A stretch of 64,000 bases of DNA from an uncultured Bacteroides sp. (GCF_959029255.1 NZ_CAUFUE010000014.1:1-64000); one strand, 5' to 3'; shown: positions 17,003 through 25,303, numbered from the stretch's first letter. The notes: generated by a model not told the origin, from the sequence alone. Numbers and translations: made by a program.

Positions 17003-17129
17003 TTTGTCTTGCCTCTAAAGGGACTTTGTATCCTATGGAGCTTATGTTTGCATAGCGAGTGACTTATCTTATTATCTAATCAAAGGAAAGTTTCTATTTG
17101 ACTATTCGATAAATTAATTTATTAAATAA

Positions 17130-17160
17130 TTTGGTTTATAAAATAAACTACTTATCTTTG
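17130..17160 (+). promoter_or_regulatory. Promoter, -33 TTTG and -7 TATCTTTG
   Basis: TTTG at 17130-17133, then 19 bases, then TATCTTTG at 17153-17160; it drives the DUF2141/membrane-protein cassette. Confidence 0.75.
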
Positions 17161-17222
17161 CATCGGAGTTCGAACCCGGAATATTTTCTAGTATGTATGA
17201 CTTTAAAAGAAAGGATATGATT

Positions 17223-17600
17223 ATGAAAACGATGGGTTATAGAAATATGTTAGCGGTTATTTTCAGTGTATTTGCATTGGGAGTATCTGCACACGGTGTT
17301 TTGAAGGTGAAAGTAACGAATATTCCTTCGGCTAAAGGCAAGGTAATGGTGGCTTCTGACAAGGGACAATATAATATGGTAGACGCTAAAAAGGGCGAAG
17401 TCATATTGGAACTGAAGGATGTGCCGGAGGGTAAGTGCAAACTCTATGTTTATCATGATGAGAATGGTAATTATAAGTTGGATAGGGTGGATGGTGTGCC
17501 TTCGGAGTATTGCGCTATCGTAGTTTTGGATGTGACGGTCGATACAAAGGCGGTAAATGCGGAGCTGAAAGATTTGCAAAAGATAGGGAAGAAAAAGTAG
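17223..17600 (+). CDS. Secreted DUF2141-like protein
   Basis: A 125-residue exported protein with a signal peptide (MLAVIFSVFALGVSA). A short beta domain like DUF2141 follows: GVLKVKVTNIPSAKGKVMVA, VPEGKCKLYVYHDENGNYKLD. The DENGNYKLD loop parallels the DENDNGKLD loop of the protein at 10102. It is the first gene of a plus-strand cassette running to about 19735. The ATG at 17223 starts the signal peptide; an in-frame ATG at 17193 would add ten residues. Function is unknown. Confidence 0.78.
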   Translation: MKTMGYRNMLAVIFSVFALGVSAHGVLKVKVTNIPSAKGKVMVASDKGQYNMVDAKKGEVILELKDVPEGKCKLYVYHDENGNYKLDRVDGVPSEYCAIVVLDVTVDTKAVNAELKDLQKIGKKK

Positions 17601-17645
17601 GAACCGGTAAGAAAAATCCGATAAATAAGAAGAAAATCCGATAAT

Positions 17646-18119
17646 ATGAAAAATAAAAAAAAGCAGCTTTGGTGGCCGTTCACTATATTGATGATAGTAT
17701 GTTTGTACTGGCTTTCCAATGTCGTGTTGTGGATACCTTGGAGTTACAGCCCGGAATTGGGTATGATATTGATGCTTACGGTAAATCCTGTTTTTTGGGG
17801 AGTAGGTATATACAGTTGTTTGGCTTGTACGGGTGGTGTTGATAATTGGCTAAAGAAAACTCTTATTGTATCATTGATTGCCGTCGGAATATCGTTACTT
17901 TCTGATTATCTGTTCTTTGCAGTGTTGATGAAATCGAAAGACGTGTGGCACATTACTACTTTTTATGGTTATGCATGGTTGGTGATATTAACTTTTGGCG
18001 AAGCGCTCTTGTTTAGGAAAAGGTTGGAAAGGCGGCAATTTGTTGCGACAGCAAATTTATTATTGATATTGATAAGTGGGTTGTTGGTTTTGTCGATAAT
18101 TCTGGTTTGTTTAATTTAA
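17646..18119 (+). CDS. Membrane protein, unknown
   Basis: A 157-residue protein with four predicted membrane segments (for example FTILMIVCLYWLSNVVLWI and LIVSLIAVGISLLSDYLFF) and Lys/Arg-rich ends. I do not recognise a family. It lies between the DUF2141-like gene and a 28-residue hydrophobic ORF in a tightly packed cassette. Confidence 0.75.
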   Translation: MKNKKKQLWWPFTILMIVCLYWLSNVVLWIPWSYSPELGMILMLTVNPVFWGVGIYSCLACTGGVDNWLKKTLIVSLIAVGISLLSDYLFFAVLMKSKDVWHITTFYGYAWLVILTFGEALLFRKRLERRQFVATANLLLILISGLLVLSIILVCLI

Positions 18120-18130
18120 TACGATGAAAA

Positions 18131-18217
18131 ATGGAAACTTGGCTTTTGTATTTGCTTGTAGGTAATTGGGTATTGATGTTTTTATTGATACTGAATTTAT
18201 ATGATTTTGATAAATAA
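18131..18217 (+). CDS. Very small hydrophobic ORF, 28 residues
   Basis: ATG at 18131 gives METWLLYLLVGNWVLMFLLI and a short charged tail ending at TAA 18215-18217: one membrane helix. It lies 11 bases after one gene and 11 bases before the next. The upstream junctions share the string AATACGATG. The fit to a tightly packed cassette favours a real membrane micropeptide. Alternatively it is a chance ORF in a short spacer. Confidence 0.45.
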   Translation: METWLLYLLVGNWVLMFLLILNLYDFDK

Positions 18218-18228
18218 TATGTAATACG

Positions 18229-18810
18229 ATGGAAGATAAAAAACTGAATGAGAAAGAGAGTTTAGAACTCATCTCTCAAATGATACAGAACACTAAATTT
18301 AAGATGGCAAAGAATGCCGGTACGCCTTTCCTGATATGGGGGTATATGACTACTGCACTTTCATTGCTTGTGTGGTACCTTTTAAGGGAAACGGGTAATT
18401 ATAATTGGCAATTCCTGTGGTTTTTGTTACCGGCTGTTGCTTTTCCGTTATCTTTGCGTAGTCAGAAAAAAAAGCAAAAGATGGCAAAGACTTATATTGA
18501 CCGGGTAGTGGGATATGTATGGATTGTATTCGGTCTGGGTGGATTTCTGATTTCATGTTTATCTACTGTATATTGGACGTTGCCCATATTTTTTGTTATT
18601 TTGCTGATGATGGGAATGGGTACGGCTTTGACCGGTATGATTGTGAATATGAAGGTGGTGACGATAGGAGGAATAGTGGGCGCATTGTCGTCAATAGGAT
18701 GTCTTTATGTCGACAAATTTGAGCAGATTCTGATTTTTGCATTTGCTTTTGTCTTCATGATGATTATACCGGGACATTATTTGAACAAAGTGGCGAAACA
18801 AAAGAATTAA
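18229..18810 (+). CDS. Membrane protein, paralogue 1 of a tandem pair
   Basis: A 193-residue membrane protein. The soluble N-terminus MEDKKLNEKESLELISQM is followed by five or six hydrophobic segments and a basic tail. The first 26 residues are nearly identical in protein and DNA to the next gene, while the membrane part has diverged, so this is a tandem duplication. Function is unknown. It belongs to the cassette with the winged-helix regulator at 19451, which may control it. Confidence 0.78.
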   Translation: MEDKKLNEKESLELISQMIQNTKFKMAKNAGTPFLIWGYMTTALSLLVWYLLRETGNYNWQFLWFLLPAVAFPLSLRSQKKKQKMAKTYIDRVVGYVWIVFGLGGFLISCLSTVYWTLPIFFVILLMMGMGTALTGMIVNMKVVTIGGIVGALSSIGCLYVDKFEQILIFAFAFVFMMIIPGHYLNKVAKQKN

Positions 18811-18822
18811 TAGGATACGATT

Positions 18823-19428
18823 ATGGAAGACAAAAAACTGAATGAGAAAGAGAGTTTGGAACTCATCACTCAAATGATACAGAATACTCGTAGAAATCTT
18901 GATGCAGGTAGCGGAAATATGTTCTTGGTATGGGGATATGCAAGTGTTTTGATAACTTTGGTCGTCTGGGCGGGGTTGCAACTGACGAAAAATCCTGTAT
19001 GGATGTGGGGATTTTGGGGAATTCCTGTTGTCGGCTACATGTTGACGTTCCTCTTGATGCGCAAACGCCAGAAACCGATAATATCCTATGTTGATGCTGT
19101 CTTGAAACGGATTTGGTGGATACTTGGATGGAGCTGTATGGTGTTTATCGTGTATGCGACTGGTGATGGACGATATGAAGTAATTCTTCCTTTATGTGCT
19201 ATTGTGATGTCGTTGGGAAGTATAATAACCGGTTGTGTCATTCGGTATACTTCCTTTTTCTTGTTTCCTATTTTAGGTCTTTTGTGGGGAACAAGATTTT
19301 TATTTGAAGCATTGAGTCAGGGGACTACCTTATTTTCTTTGATTGAGTTTGCTGCTGTGATTATCTTTTCAATGATAATTCCGGGACATATCTTGAATTG
19401 TAAGGCGAGAAAAGACAAAATGAGGTAA
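18823..19428 (+). CDS. Membrane protein, paralogue 2 of a tandem pair
   Basis: A 201-residue membrane protein with the same N-terminus as its neighbour (MEDKKLNEKESLELITQM) and a related series of hydrophobic segments ending in MIIPGHILNCKARK (the paralogue ends MIIPGHYLNKVAKQ). The conserved N-terminal helix and PGH end define the family. It lies 12 bases downstream of paralogue 1 and 22 bases before the regulator. Confidence 0.78.
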   Translation: MEDKKLNEKESLELITQMIQNTRRNLDAGSGNMFLVWGYASVLITLVVWAGLQLTKNPVWMWGFWGIPVVGYMLTFLLMRKRQKPIISYVDAVLKRIWWILGWSCMVFIVYATGDGRYEVILPLCAIVMSLGSIITGCVIRYTSFFLFPILGLLWGTRFLFEALSQGTTLFSLIEFAAVIIFSMIIPGHILNCKARKDKMR

Positions 19429-19450
19429 ATATGGAAAGAAAACAATTGCT

Positions 19451-19735
19451 ATGTTTAAAGAACTGAATCCTTTACTCCATTCTGAACTGCGGCTTGCGGT
19501 GATGTCGTTGCTTATCAGTGTCGAAGAGGCGGATTTTGTCTATATTCGCCAGCAGACGGGAGCGACAGCCGGAAATCTCAGCGTGCAGATAGATAAGCTC
19601 AGCAAGGCGGGGTATGTGGAAGTGACTAAGACATTCAAAGGGAAGATGCCTTGCACAATTTGTAAGATAACTCCGCAAGGGGTAGATGCTTTTGAGGAAT
19701 ATGTCGAAGCGTTGAAGAGTTATATTCTGAAATAA
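19451..19735 (+). CDS. Winged-helix transcription regulator
   Basis: A 94-residue DNA-binding protein with a single winged helix: LHSELRLAVMSLLISVEEADF, recognition region QTGATAGNLSVQIDKLSKAGY, wing EVTKTFKGKMPCTICKITPQG. This matches the small MarR/ArsR-like regulator family often encoded beside membrane proteins in Bacteroidetes. It closes the cassette and probably controls it. Confidence 0.85.
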   Translation: MFKELNPLLHSELRLAVMSLLISVEEADFVYIRQQTGATAGNLSVQIDKLSKAGYVEVTKTFKGKMPCTICKITPQGVDAFEEYVEALKSYILK

Positions 19736-19775
19736 TTATTTGGAACGAAGATAAATAAGATAAAGAATAGAAAGT

Positions 19776-20360
19776 ATGAGAATTTTAGTTACTTACGCCG
19801 TTCAGGGTGAATTTACGGAATTGAAGTTTCCCGGTTTGATAGGGGAAGACGAGGTACAAATCGGTTATCTCCGTACCGGAGTAGGAAAGGTTAAATCTGC
19901 GTTTTATCTTTCGGAAGCAATCAATCACGGGCAGCCGGATTTGGTTATTAATGTGGGTACGGCGGGGAGTATTCACCATCAGGTAGGTGAAATATTTGTG
20001 TGCCGTCATTTCGTAGACCGTGATATGCAGAAGTTGGTGGCTCTTGGCATGGAGTATGAGATTTGTTCTGTTGACTTGCTGGCACAGAAAGGTTATTGTT
20101 TGCATTGGGAAGGTGAGGGAATATGTAATACGGGAGATACTTTCTTGACGGAGTTATCGGATGTAAAAGGTGATGTTGTCGATATGGAGGCATACGCGCA
20201 AGCTTTAGTATGTCGTGCCAAGAATGTACCGTTTATCTCAGTGAAGTATGTGACGGATATTATCGGGCAGAATTCCGTGAAGCATTGGGAAGATAAACTT
20301 GCTGATGCGAGAAAAGGATTGGGAAGGTTTTTTGAGGAGATTGGGGGAGTTGTGAAATGA
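19776..20360 (+). CDS. Nucleosidase / purine phosphorylase family protein
   Basis: A 194-residue cytoplasmic protein of the nucleoside phosphorylase superfamily, closest in pattern to methylthioadenosine/S-adenosylhomocysteine nucleosidases. Features are RTGVGKVKSA, NVGTAGSIHHQVGEI, the substrate-binding VVDMEAYAQA with its Glu, and the catalytic Asp in VKYVTDIIG. It is shorter than the usual 230 residues, so the substrate is not certain. Confidence 0.85.
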   Translation: MRILVTYAVQGEFTELKFPGLIGEDEVQIGYLRTGVGKVKSAFYLSEAINHGQPDLVINVGTAGSIHHQVGEIFVCRHFVDRDMQKLVALGMEYEICSVDLLAQKGYCLHWEGEGICNTGDTFLTELSDVKGDVVDMEAYAQALVCRAKNVPFISVKYVTDIIGQNSVKHWEDKLADARKGLGRFFEEIGGVVK

Positions 20361-20472
20361 TAATTTAATGAAGAATTAAGAATGAAGAATGAAGAATTTG
20401 GCTGCGCAATGCAAGCACGCCGCAAGGTAATTCTTCATTCTTAGTTCTTCATTTCCCCAAATTCCCATTTAC
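20361..20472. repeat. Dispersed inverted repeat between convergent genes
   Basis: The left arm AATGAAGAATTAAGAATGAA (from 20368) is inverted on the right side. The right arm 20429-20472 is a 44-bp exact copy of 10014-10057. The element starts at the nucleosidase stop codon and reaches the end of the DUF454 gene. Confidence 0.8.
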
Positions 20473-20828
20473 TTTAGTGTTTTGAATGACAAAATGTGAT
20501 ACGACGTTCCCGCAGCGATGAGCAACAACACTATTTTCAACCACCAATAGGGTAATATAAAAAATACGCAATAGAGTATCGTTATCCAAATAAGAGCGAC
20601 GGATATTATTTTAGCTTTCAGCGGAATGGCTTTGTTTTCACGAAAATTGCGTATGTAGGGACCTAGGTATTTCTGTCTCAATAGCCAATCGTACAAACGC
20701 GGCGAACTGCGTACGTAAAGCGCTGCTGTGAGTAGCAGAAATGGTGTAGTAGGTAGCAACGGAAGGAAAATGCCGATGATACCGAGTATTAAAGAAAGAG
20801 TTCCGAGTAGAATATAAAATACTTTCAT
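20469..20828 (-). CDS. YbaN-type DUF454 inner-membrane protein
   Basis: A 119-residue membrane protein of the DUF454 family. It has the signature LGIIGIFLPLLPTTPFLLL followed by ARG/Tyr-rich SPRLYDWLL, then KAKIISVALIWITIL and a final hydrophobic helix. Function is unknown. A -7 box ends only four bases before its ATG, suggesting a leaderless mRNA. The 3' end merges into a dispersed repeat. Confidence 0.9.
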   Translation of the reverse strand: MKVFYILLGTLSLILGIIGIFLPLLPTTPFLLLTAALYVRSSPRLYDWLLRQKYLGPYIRNFRENKAIPLKAKIISVALIWITILYCVFFILPYWWLKIVLLLIAAGTSYHILSFKTLK

Positions 20829-20832
20829 ACCG

Positions 20833-20840
20833 CAAAAATA
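20833..20840 (-). promoter_or_regulatory. -7 box TATTTTTG directly before the start codon
   Basis: CAAAAATA on the plus strand. With four bases to the ATG, transcription should start at or within a base or two of the start codon. Confidence 0.5.
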
Positions 20841-20917
20841 GAAAAAATAACTATGTTTGCGGTGCGATAGCCTTTTTTTAAGTTTTCGAATAATTCAAGC
20901 CCTATAAAACAAGTTTT

Positions 20918-21419
20918 ATGAAAAAGAGATGGAGTAGTGGTTGATACTACATCCACCGGTATCCTGAGTACGGTTACCAATGGAGCCACTCTCATTAAGA
21001 AAGGCAGATTGCACCTGATACCCTGGAGCCATCAAATAGAAAAGACATACGGCTTGAAAAGTGGCAGTGTACTTGCATCCGGTCCTTTGACGTTGCTGGA
21101 TGGGAAAGCATGCGATATATCTACTTGTAACCAAAATTTTGTAAACACCAAGCATCCTCGCAGCGCAGTGGTGCTGACTAAAGATAAAAAGATTCAGTTT
21201 ATCGTCGTTGACGGACGACGGAAAGGAAAAGCCGAAGGGATTACTATTTCTGAATTGGCCCACATGGTTCGTATTCTGGGCGGTGAAGATGCTTTAAATC
21301 TGGATGGTGGTGGTTCATCTACGCTGTGGAGTGCGTTAATGCCGGGTAATGGCGTTGTAAATACACCTTCCGGTAGTGTAGAGCGCAAAGTTGCCAATTC
21401 TCTTTGTGTATACGAATAA
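20918..21419 (+). pseudogene. Phosphodiester glycosidase (NAGPA-like) with internal deletion
   Basis: A plausible original start, ATG AAA AAG AGA (MKKRWSSG), reaches a stop at 20942. From 20937 a different frame encodes the C-terminal part of a NAGPA-like phosphodiester glycosidase: RSAVVLTKDKKIQFIVVDGR, then the signature ALNLDGGGSSTLW and a normal C-terminus. That frame has no ATG start (GTG at 20937). The N-terminal half of the domain is missing, so a deletion with frameshift appears to have joined the start of the gene to its end. The 160-residue tail could still be translated from GTG, but is unlikely to be active. Confidence 0.75.
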
Positions 21420-21453
21420 ATAAAAAGCTTACAGGTAAATCGCAAGTTTTTTG

Positions 21454-21461
21454 TATTTTTG
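21454..21461 (+). promoter_or_regulatory. -7 box TATTTTTG for the queuosine genes
   Basis: This box predicts a leader of about 63 bases before queD. Confidence 0.55.
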
Positions 21462-21529
21462 CTGCTGCATCGAGGTGACATTAGGTGCGGTAAGTTATAT
21501 TGTAGTATATTAATTAGCGTATTAAAAGT

Positions 21530-21862
21530 ATGTATACAGTCATTAAACGTATGGAAGTATCGGCAGCCCACAGCCTGACGCTTTCTTATCAGAGTAAATG
21601 TGAAAATCTGCATGGTCACAACTGGATAATCACAGTCTATTGTCGCTCCAAGAAACTGAATAGCGACGGGATGGTCGTTGATTTCAGCCACATCAAGAAG
21701 GTGGTAAAAGAAAAATTGGATCATCGTAATATCAACGAAATGCTCCCTTTTAATCCTACCGCAGAAAACATTGCCCGTTGGATATGCGAGCAGATACCTA
21801 CCTGCTATAAGGTAGAAGTACAGGAGTCTGAGTCAAACATCGCCATCTATGAGGAAGATTAA
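21530..21862 (+). CDS. queD: 6-carboxy-5,6,7,8-tetrahydropterin synthase
   Basis: A 110-residue T-fold enzyme that makes 6-carboxytetrahydropterin in the pathway to preQ0 and queuosine. Zinc ligands His14 (SAAHSL), His28 and His30 (NLHGHNW) and the catalytic Cys24 are present, with the C-terminal Glu motif (VEVQESESN). It overlaps queE by 14 bases, so the two are translationally coupled and catalyse consecutive steps. Confidence 0.94.
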   Translation: MYTVIKRMEVSAAHSLTLSYQSKCENLHGHNWIITVYCRSKKLNSDGMVVDFSHIKKVVKEKLDHRNINEMLPFNPTAENIARWICEQIPTCYKVEVQESESNIAIYEED

Positions 21863-22394
21863 CGAAATATTTTATAGTCTTCAGGGTGAGGGATATTACA
21901 CAGGCACTCCGGCGGTTTTTATCCGTTTTTCCGGTTGTAATTTAAAATGTTCTTTCTGCGATACTCAGCATGAGGATGGTGTTGGGATGTCCGATGATGA
22001 GATATTGGCAGAGGTAAAGAAGTATCCAGCCGTGACGGTGATATTGACCGGGGGAGAACCCTCTCTTTGGATTGATTGTGATTTTATAGACCGTTTGCAC
22101 CGGGCAGGCAAGTATGTCTGTATTGAAACGAATGGAACCCGTCCGCTGCCGGATAATATAGACTGGGTGACTTGCTCGCCGAAACAAGGTGCAAAGTTGG
22201 GAATTACCCGTATGGATGAGGTGAAAGTAGTTTATGAGGGTCAGGATATCGGAGTTTATGAATTGCTTCCTGCCGAACACTTCTTTTTGCAGCCTTGTTC
22301 GTGCAGTAATATCGGCCAAACGGTGGATTGTGTAATGCGGCATCCTAAGTGGCGGTTGAGTTTGCAGACACATAAACTGATAGATATTCGATAA
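21849..22394 (+). CDS. queE: 7-carboxy-7-deazaguanine synthase (radical SAM)
   Basis: A 181-residue radical SAM enzyme converting carboxytetrahydropterin to 7-carboxy-7-deazaguanine. The CX3CX2C iron-sulfur ligands are Cys30, Cys34 and Cys37 (SGCNLKCSFC). SLQGEG near the N-terminus and VILTGGEPSL are typical of QueE. The short length is normal for this compact family. It overlaps queD and ends at a strong terminator. Confidence 0.95.
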   Translation: MRKINEIFYSLQGEGYYTGTPAVFIRFSGCNLKCSFCDTQHEDGVGMSDDEILAEVKKYPAVTVILTGGEPSLWIDCDFIDRLHRAGKYVCIETNGTRPLPDNIDWVTCSPKQGAKLGITRMDEVKVVYEGQDIGVYELLPAEHFFLQPCSCSNIGQTVDCVMRHPKWRLSLQTHKLIDIR

Positions 22395-22400
22395 TAAAAA

Positions 22401-22430
22401 AAGCTGTAAACATCCGCTTACAGCTTTTTT
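22401..22430 (+). terminator. Rho-independent terminator after queE
   Basis: AAGCTGTAA (22401-22409) pairs with TTACAGCTT (22418-22426), followed by T residues. Confidence 0.9.
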
Positions 22431-22431
22431 G

Positions 22432-22504
22432 CACGGGAGGAGAGGCTCGAACTCCCGACACCTGGTTTTGGAGACCAGTGCTCTACCAACTGAGCTACTC
22501 CCGT
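22432..22504 (-). tRNA. tRNA-Trp (CCA)
   Basis: On the minus strand the sequence folds as a 73-base cloverleaf: acceptor ACGGGAG/CTCCCGT, D arm GCTC...GAGC, anticodon loop CTCCAAA (anticodon CCA) closed by CTGGT/ACCAG, and T arm with GTTCGAG. The discriminator is G; the 3' CCA is not encoded. Confidence 0.96.
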
Positions 22505-22579
22505 GTTTGCGGCTGCAAAGGTAATGGAAACTTTCAAATATACAAGTAACCGGTGCGCATATTTTATGGCAAAAGTTGC

Positions 22580-23155
22580 TTACAGCATTTGTAAGTCCTG
22601 ATACATAATGCGATAGGCAACAGCTTTTTTTTCTAAAGAAAGCGGATAGGCTCTGGATGAAGAGGGCATCCGGTAGAGACGCATAGGTCGGTTCTCGAAA
22701 AGAAATTCTGTGAAGTCTCCTACTTTGGGCTCTTTTAAAGAGAATTGCTCACAAAGGGTATCGGTCGCCTTTTGTCCCGTAGTGACAATTGCCTTGCATT
22801 CCGGTAGTTGATGTAGCAAGACGGAAACATCCGTAGGTTGCACCACCTCTAAGAATTTATCAGAGGCATTGTCCTGTAAACGCCGGATGGCGGAAGCCGT
22901 ATCGAACAGGGCAATTCCTTTTTCTTGCAAGAAGTTGATAAGGCACTCTTTGCAAAAGGCTTTATGAGTCTTATCTACAAAATAATCTTTGTCGTTAAAA
23001 AAGAGAAGTCCTACAATACGCCACATGTCGTTGTTCCAATTCGGGTAATAAAACTCCATGGACCATCGCTTTTTTTGCGGTGGAAAACTCCCCAGCATCA
23101 GCAGACGGGCATTGCCGGGGAGGAAAGGTTCTAAGGGATGTTGTTCTATCTCCAT
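22580..23155 (-). CDS. Uracil-DNA glycosylase superfamily protein
   Basis: A 191-residue protein with the family-type motif LLMLGSFPPQKKR near residue 18 and a C-terminal RMPSSSRAYP segment, which together match the Mug-like branch of the uracil-DNA glycosylase fold. It would remove a damaged or mismatched base from DNA, but the substrate is not evident and the active-site residue is not the classical Asp. A TACTTTTG box at 23181-23188 gives a 20-base leader. A DNA-repair radical SAM gene pair lies about 5.5 kb away. Confidence 0.75.
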   Translation of the reverse strand: MEIEQHPLEPFLPGNARLLMLGSFPPQKKRWSMEFYYPNWNNDMWRIVGLLFFNDKDYFVDKTHKAFCKECLINFLQEKGIALFDTASAIRRLQDNASDKFLEVVQPTDVSVLLHQLPECKAIVTTGQKATDTLCEQFSLKEPKVGDFTEFLFENRPMRLYRMPSSSRAYPLSLEKKAVAYRIMYQDLQML

Positions 23156-23206
23156 ACTTTCCTGTTATTGGTTTTATCTGCAAAAGTACGGAATATTTTG
23201 GAAATG

Positions 23207-25303
23207 CTAACCTGCTATCTCCAGATTACTCATCCTTTCAGTTATCCGAAAAGGGAAATCTGGATATTCATATAGACTGAAGCGAGGTTCGGTTTCGCCT
23301 TTCGTATAATTCCAGATGGTGGCATATTCTTCCGCATCTTCGCCCATTGCCTGAATTTGACGCAGGTAGGAAGCAATGGATTTGTTTTCGACGATATAGA
23401 CTTCTCCCATTTGATTGATAATCGGACTGTGGCGCCTGGTGCCGTCATGTCCGAAACGTAGAATGCGTTTGCCTTCCGGGGTAATGCCTACCATGTCGAA
23501 AGTCATGCTTTTGCCGATAGCGGGCAGGTTGAGTACATTCCTGTCGGTGGCAATAAACGGCAAGTGATTTGTTCTCAAAAAATGCCGGATGCAGGTAGCC
23601 GGATCTTGTGACGTTTCAAGTGCAACGGATAGATTGTGGGCGTCTTCTTTGGATAACTTTCCGAAACGTTTTTCTTCCATTTGTTCTTGTACGGAACGGC
23701 TGTTTGGGGCGAAGACCGCATGGTTTTCTTCGAAGCCTTTGACGGAAAATGTATAATAACCGACTACTCCCAATTGGTTGAGTACCTGACGCAGACGCGT
23801 TGTGTGTCCCCGGCGTGACGCAGCTACATTGTACACCAACTGATTGTCGATGAGCCAACCTGCTGATAATAATTTGCGTATCCCTTCCGCTGCTTCGGGG
23901 GTAACTTCCAAAGGTGTCTGGAAATGGGTTTGAATGATAAATTGCCGGATACCTATTGTCGATGCTTTTTCTTTGAACTCCCGTAGAATTTCTACCAGTT
24001 CGTCATTGATGCGCATTGGCAGGTAGGCCGGCAGGCGTGAACCGAGACGTATACGTTGCAGTTCGGCATATTTTTCTCCTTCAGGACGCTCCAGATTAGT
24101 TTTTCGTTTGCGTACGGCCATGCGATAAACGGCTTCCAAGATATGGCGTAATGTCTTGTTCTGGCTCATCAGGGCATCACCTCCTGTAATTAGGATGTCG
24201 CGTAACTGTGTATCTTCTTCAAAATATGCCATCAGACGACGTAGTTTTTTGTCCCATGTCTCTTTGGGGCGTAAGGTGTCAAATTCAAAGTTGAGACGCT
24301 TACTTTGGAAATCGTACATGCGCTGGCAAGATGCGCAAAGCCCACCACAGGCACGCCCCATGGTATCAGGAATAAGAATGGCTACTTCCGGGTAGCGGCG
24401 ATGGATGTTGTGTCCGTCGGGCAGCAACCAGCCTGCGGCATTCGGTTTGCCCGGTTCTACGATGTCCTCCCGTTCCCAGGCACGTATTTGTCCGTAAGTT
24501 TCGACTAATTGGGGGGAATAAAGGATGTAACTGCGCAAAGCATCATCATTATATCCGCTACCGGTACAGTTCAATAGCGATAAATAATAAGGAGTGGCAA
24601 AGAAAGGCATTCCTTTCTTGCGTGCTCTCGAAAGCAGATACATGGTTTCGGCAGAAAGGGAATTACCAAGGAAACGATTCAACTCAGCCGGACTTTTAAC
24701 CGCCATGGCAAGGTGAAAACGAAAATCATTCCACCATTCACACACCAATCGGAATTTCTCTTCATAACTGATTCCTTCCGGGAAGTTGAAACGGGAAGCC
24801 GGATTTTTGCGGTGTTCAATCTTTTGTACCAAGGCATGCATGATGCGTTCTTTGTTCTTGGCACGGATTTGCTGTACGTCTTCATCCAGACCGGTTGCCC
24901 AACGTTCGGTAAGCGTTTTGATTTTCTGCGGTGAGGGTAGGGAAGGGGCAGGCTGTTGAAGGTGTTTGAATTGTTGGAATAAATCGATAAACAAATCCGT
25001 TTCAATCTCTTCCTCCAAATTACCGGTGAGGAACGAATAGAGTGTTGATAAAGTTGATATAGGCAATCGCTCTTCGGTAGAGAGTTCATGTACTTCTTGC
25101 CCGTCAAATTCAATCAAGAGTCGAATTTGCTTACCGGCTTCACTCTTCATATCCGGATGTCCGGCAATATATTCCGAAAGGTTGGTTCTGAAAGTTTCCG
25201 CATTGTCGCTTTGGGTGGCAATGCTGACCAGCTCAGGGAGTTCGTGCCGATAAAGTTGTTCCAATTGTGAGAGAGTGAGCGCAAGCATTTTCTTTTGTTT
25301 CAT
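23207..25303 (-). CDS. KamA-family radical SAM protein (aminomutase-like)
   Basis: A 698-residue radical SAM protein of the lysine 2,3-aminomutase family. The CX3CX2C cluster is Cys319, Cys323 and Cys326 (ACGGLCASCQRMYDF). ILITGGDALMSQ and PMRINDELVEILREF follow, as in KamA. It is much longer than KamA (about 415 residues), with about 180 extra N-terminal residues, mostly helical. That long form is common in Bacteroidetes and its substrate is unknown; PLP and lysine binding should not be assumed. Its neighbour on the same strand is the glycosylase-like gene 50 bases downstream. Confidence 0.85.
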   Translation of the reverse strand: MKQKKMLALTLSQLEQLYRHELPELVSIATQSDNAETFRTNLSEYIAGHPDMKSEAGKQIRLLIEFDGQEVHELSTEERLPISTLSTLYSFLTGNLEEEIETDLFIDLFQQFKHLQQPAPSLPSPQKIKTLTERWATGLDEDVQQIRAKNKERIMHALVQKIEHRKNPASRFNFPEGISYEEKFRLVCEWWNDFRFHLAMAVKSPAELNRFLGNSLSAETMYLLSRARKKGMPFFATPYYLSLLNCTGSGYNDDALRSYILYSPQLVETYGQIRAWEREDIVEPGKPNAAGWLLPDGHNIHRRYPEVAILIPDTMGRACGGLCASCQRMYDFQSKRLNFEFDTLRPKETWDKKLRRLMAYFEEDTQLRDILITGGDALMSQNKTLRHILEAVYRMAVRKRKTNLERPEGEKYAELQRIRLGSRLPAYLPMRINDELVEILREFKEKASTIGIRQFIIQTHFQTPLEVTPEAAEGIRKLLSAGWLIDNQLVYNVAASRRGHTTRLRQVLNQLGVVGYYTFSVKGFEENHAVFAPNSRSVQEQMEEKRFGKLSKEDAHNLSVALETSQDPATCIRHFLRTNHLPFIATDRNVLNLPAIGKSMTFDMVGITPEGKRILRFGHDGTRRHSPIINQMGEVYIVENKSIASYLRQIQAMGEDAEEYATIWNYTKGETEPRFSLYEYPDFPFRITERMSNLEIAG

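Noticed and set aside
17163..17178. tRNA fragment (GTTCGAACC-like T arm)
   Set aside because: No acceptor or anticodon stem can be drawn around it; it lies in the leader of the DUF2141 gene.
21462..21529. preQ1 riboswitch before queD
   Set aside because: The leader lacks the C-rich loop and A-rich tail needed for the preQ1-I pseudoknot.
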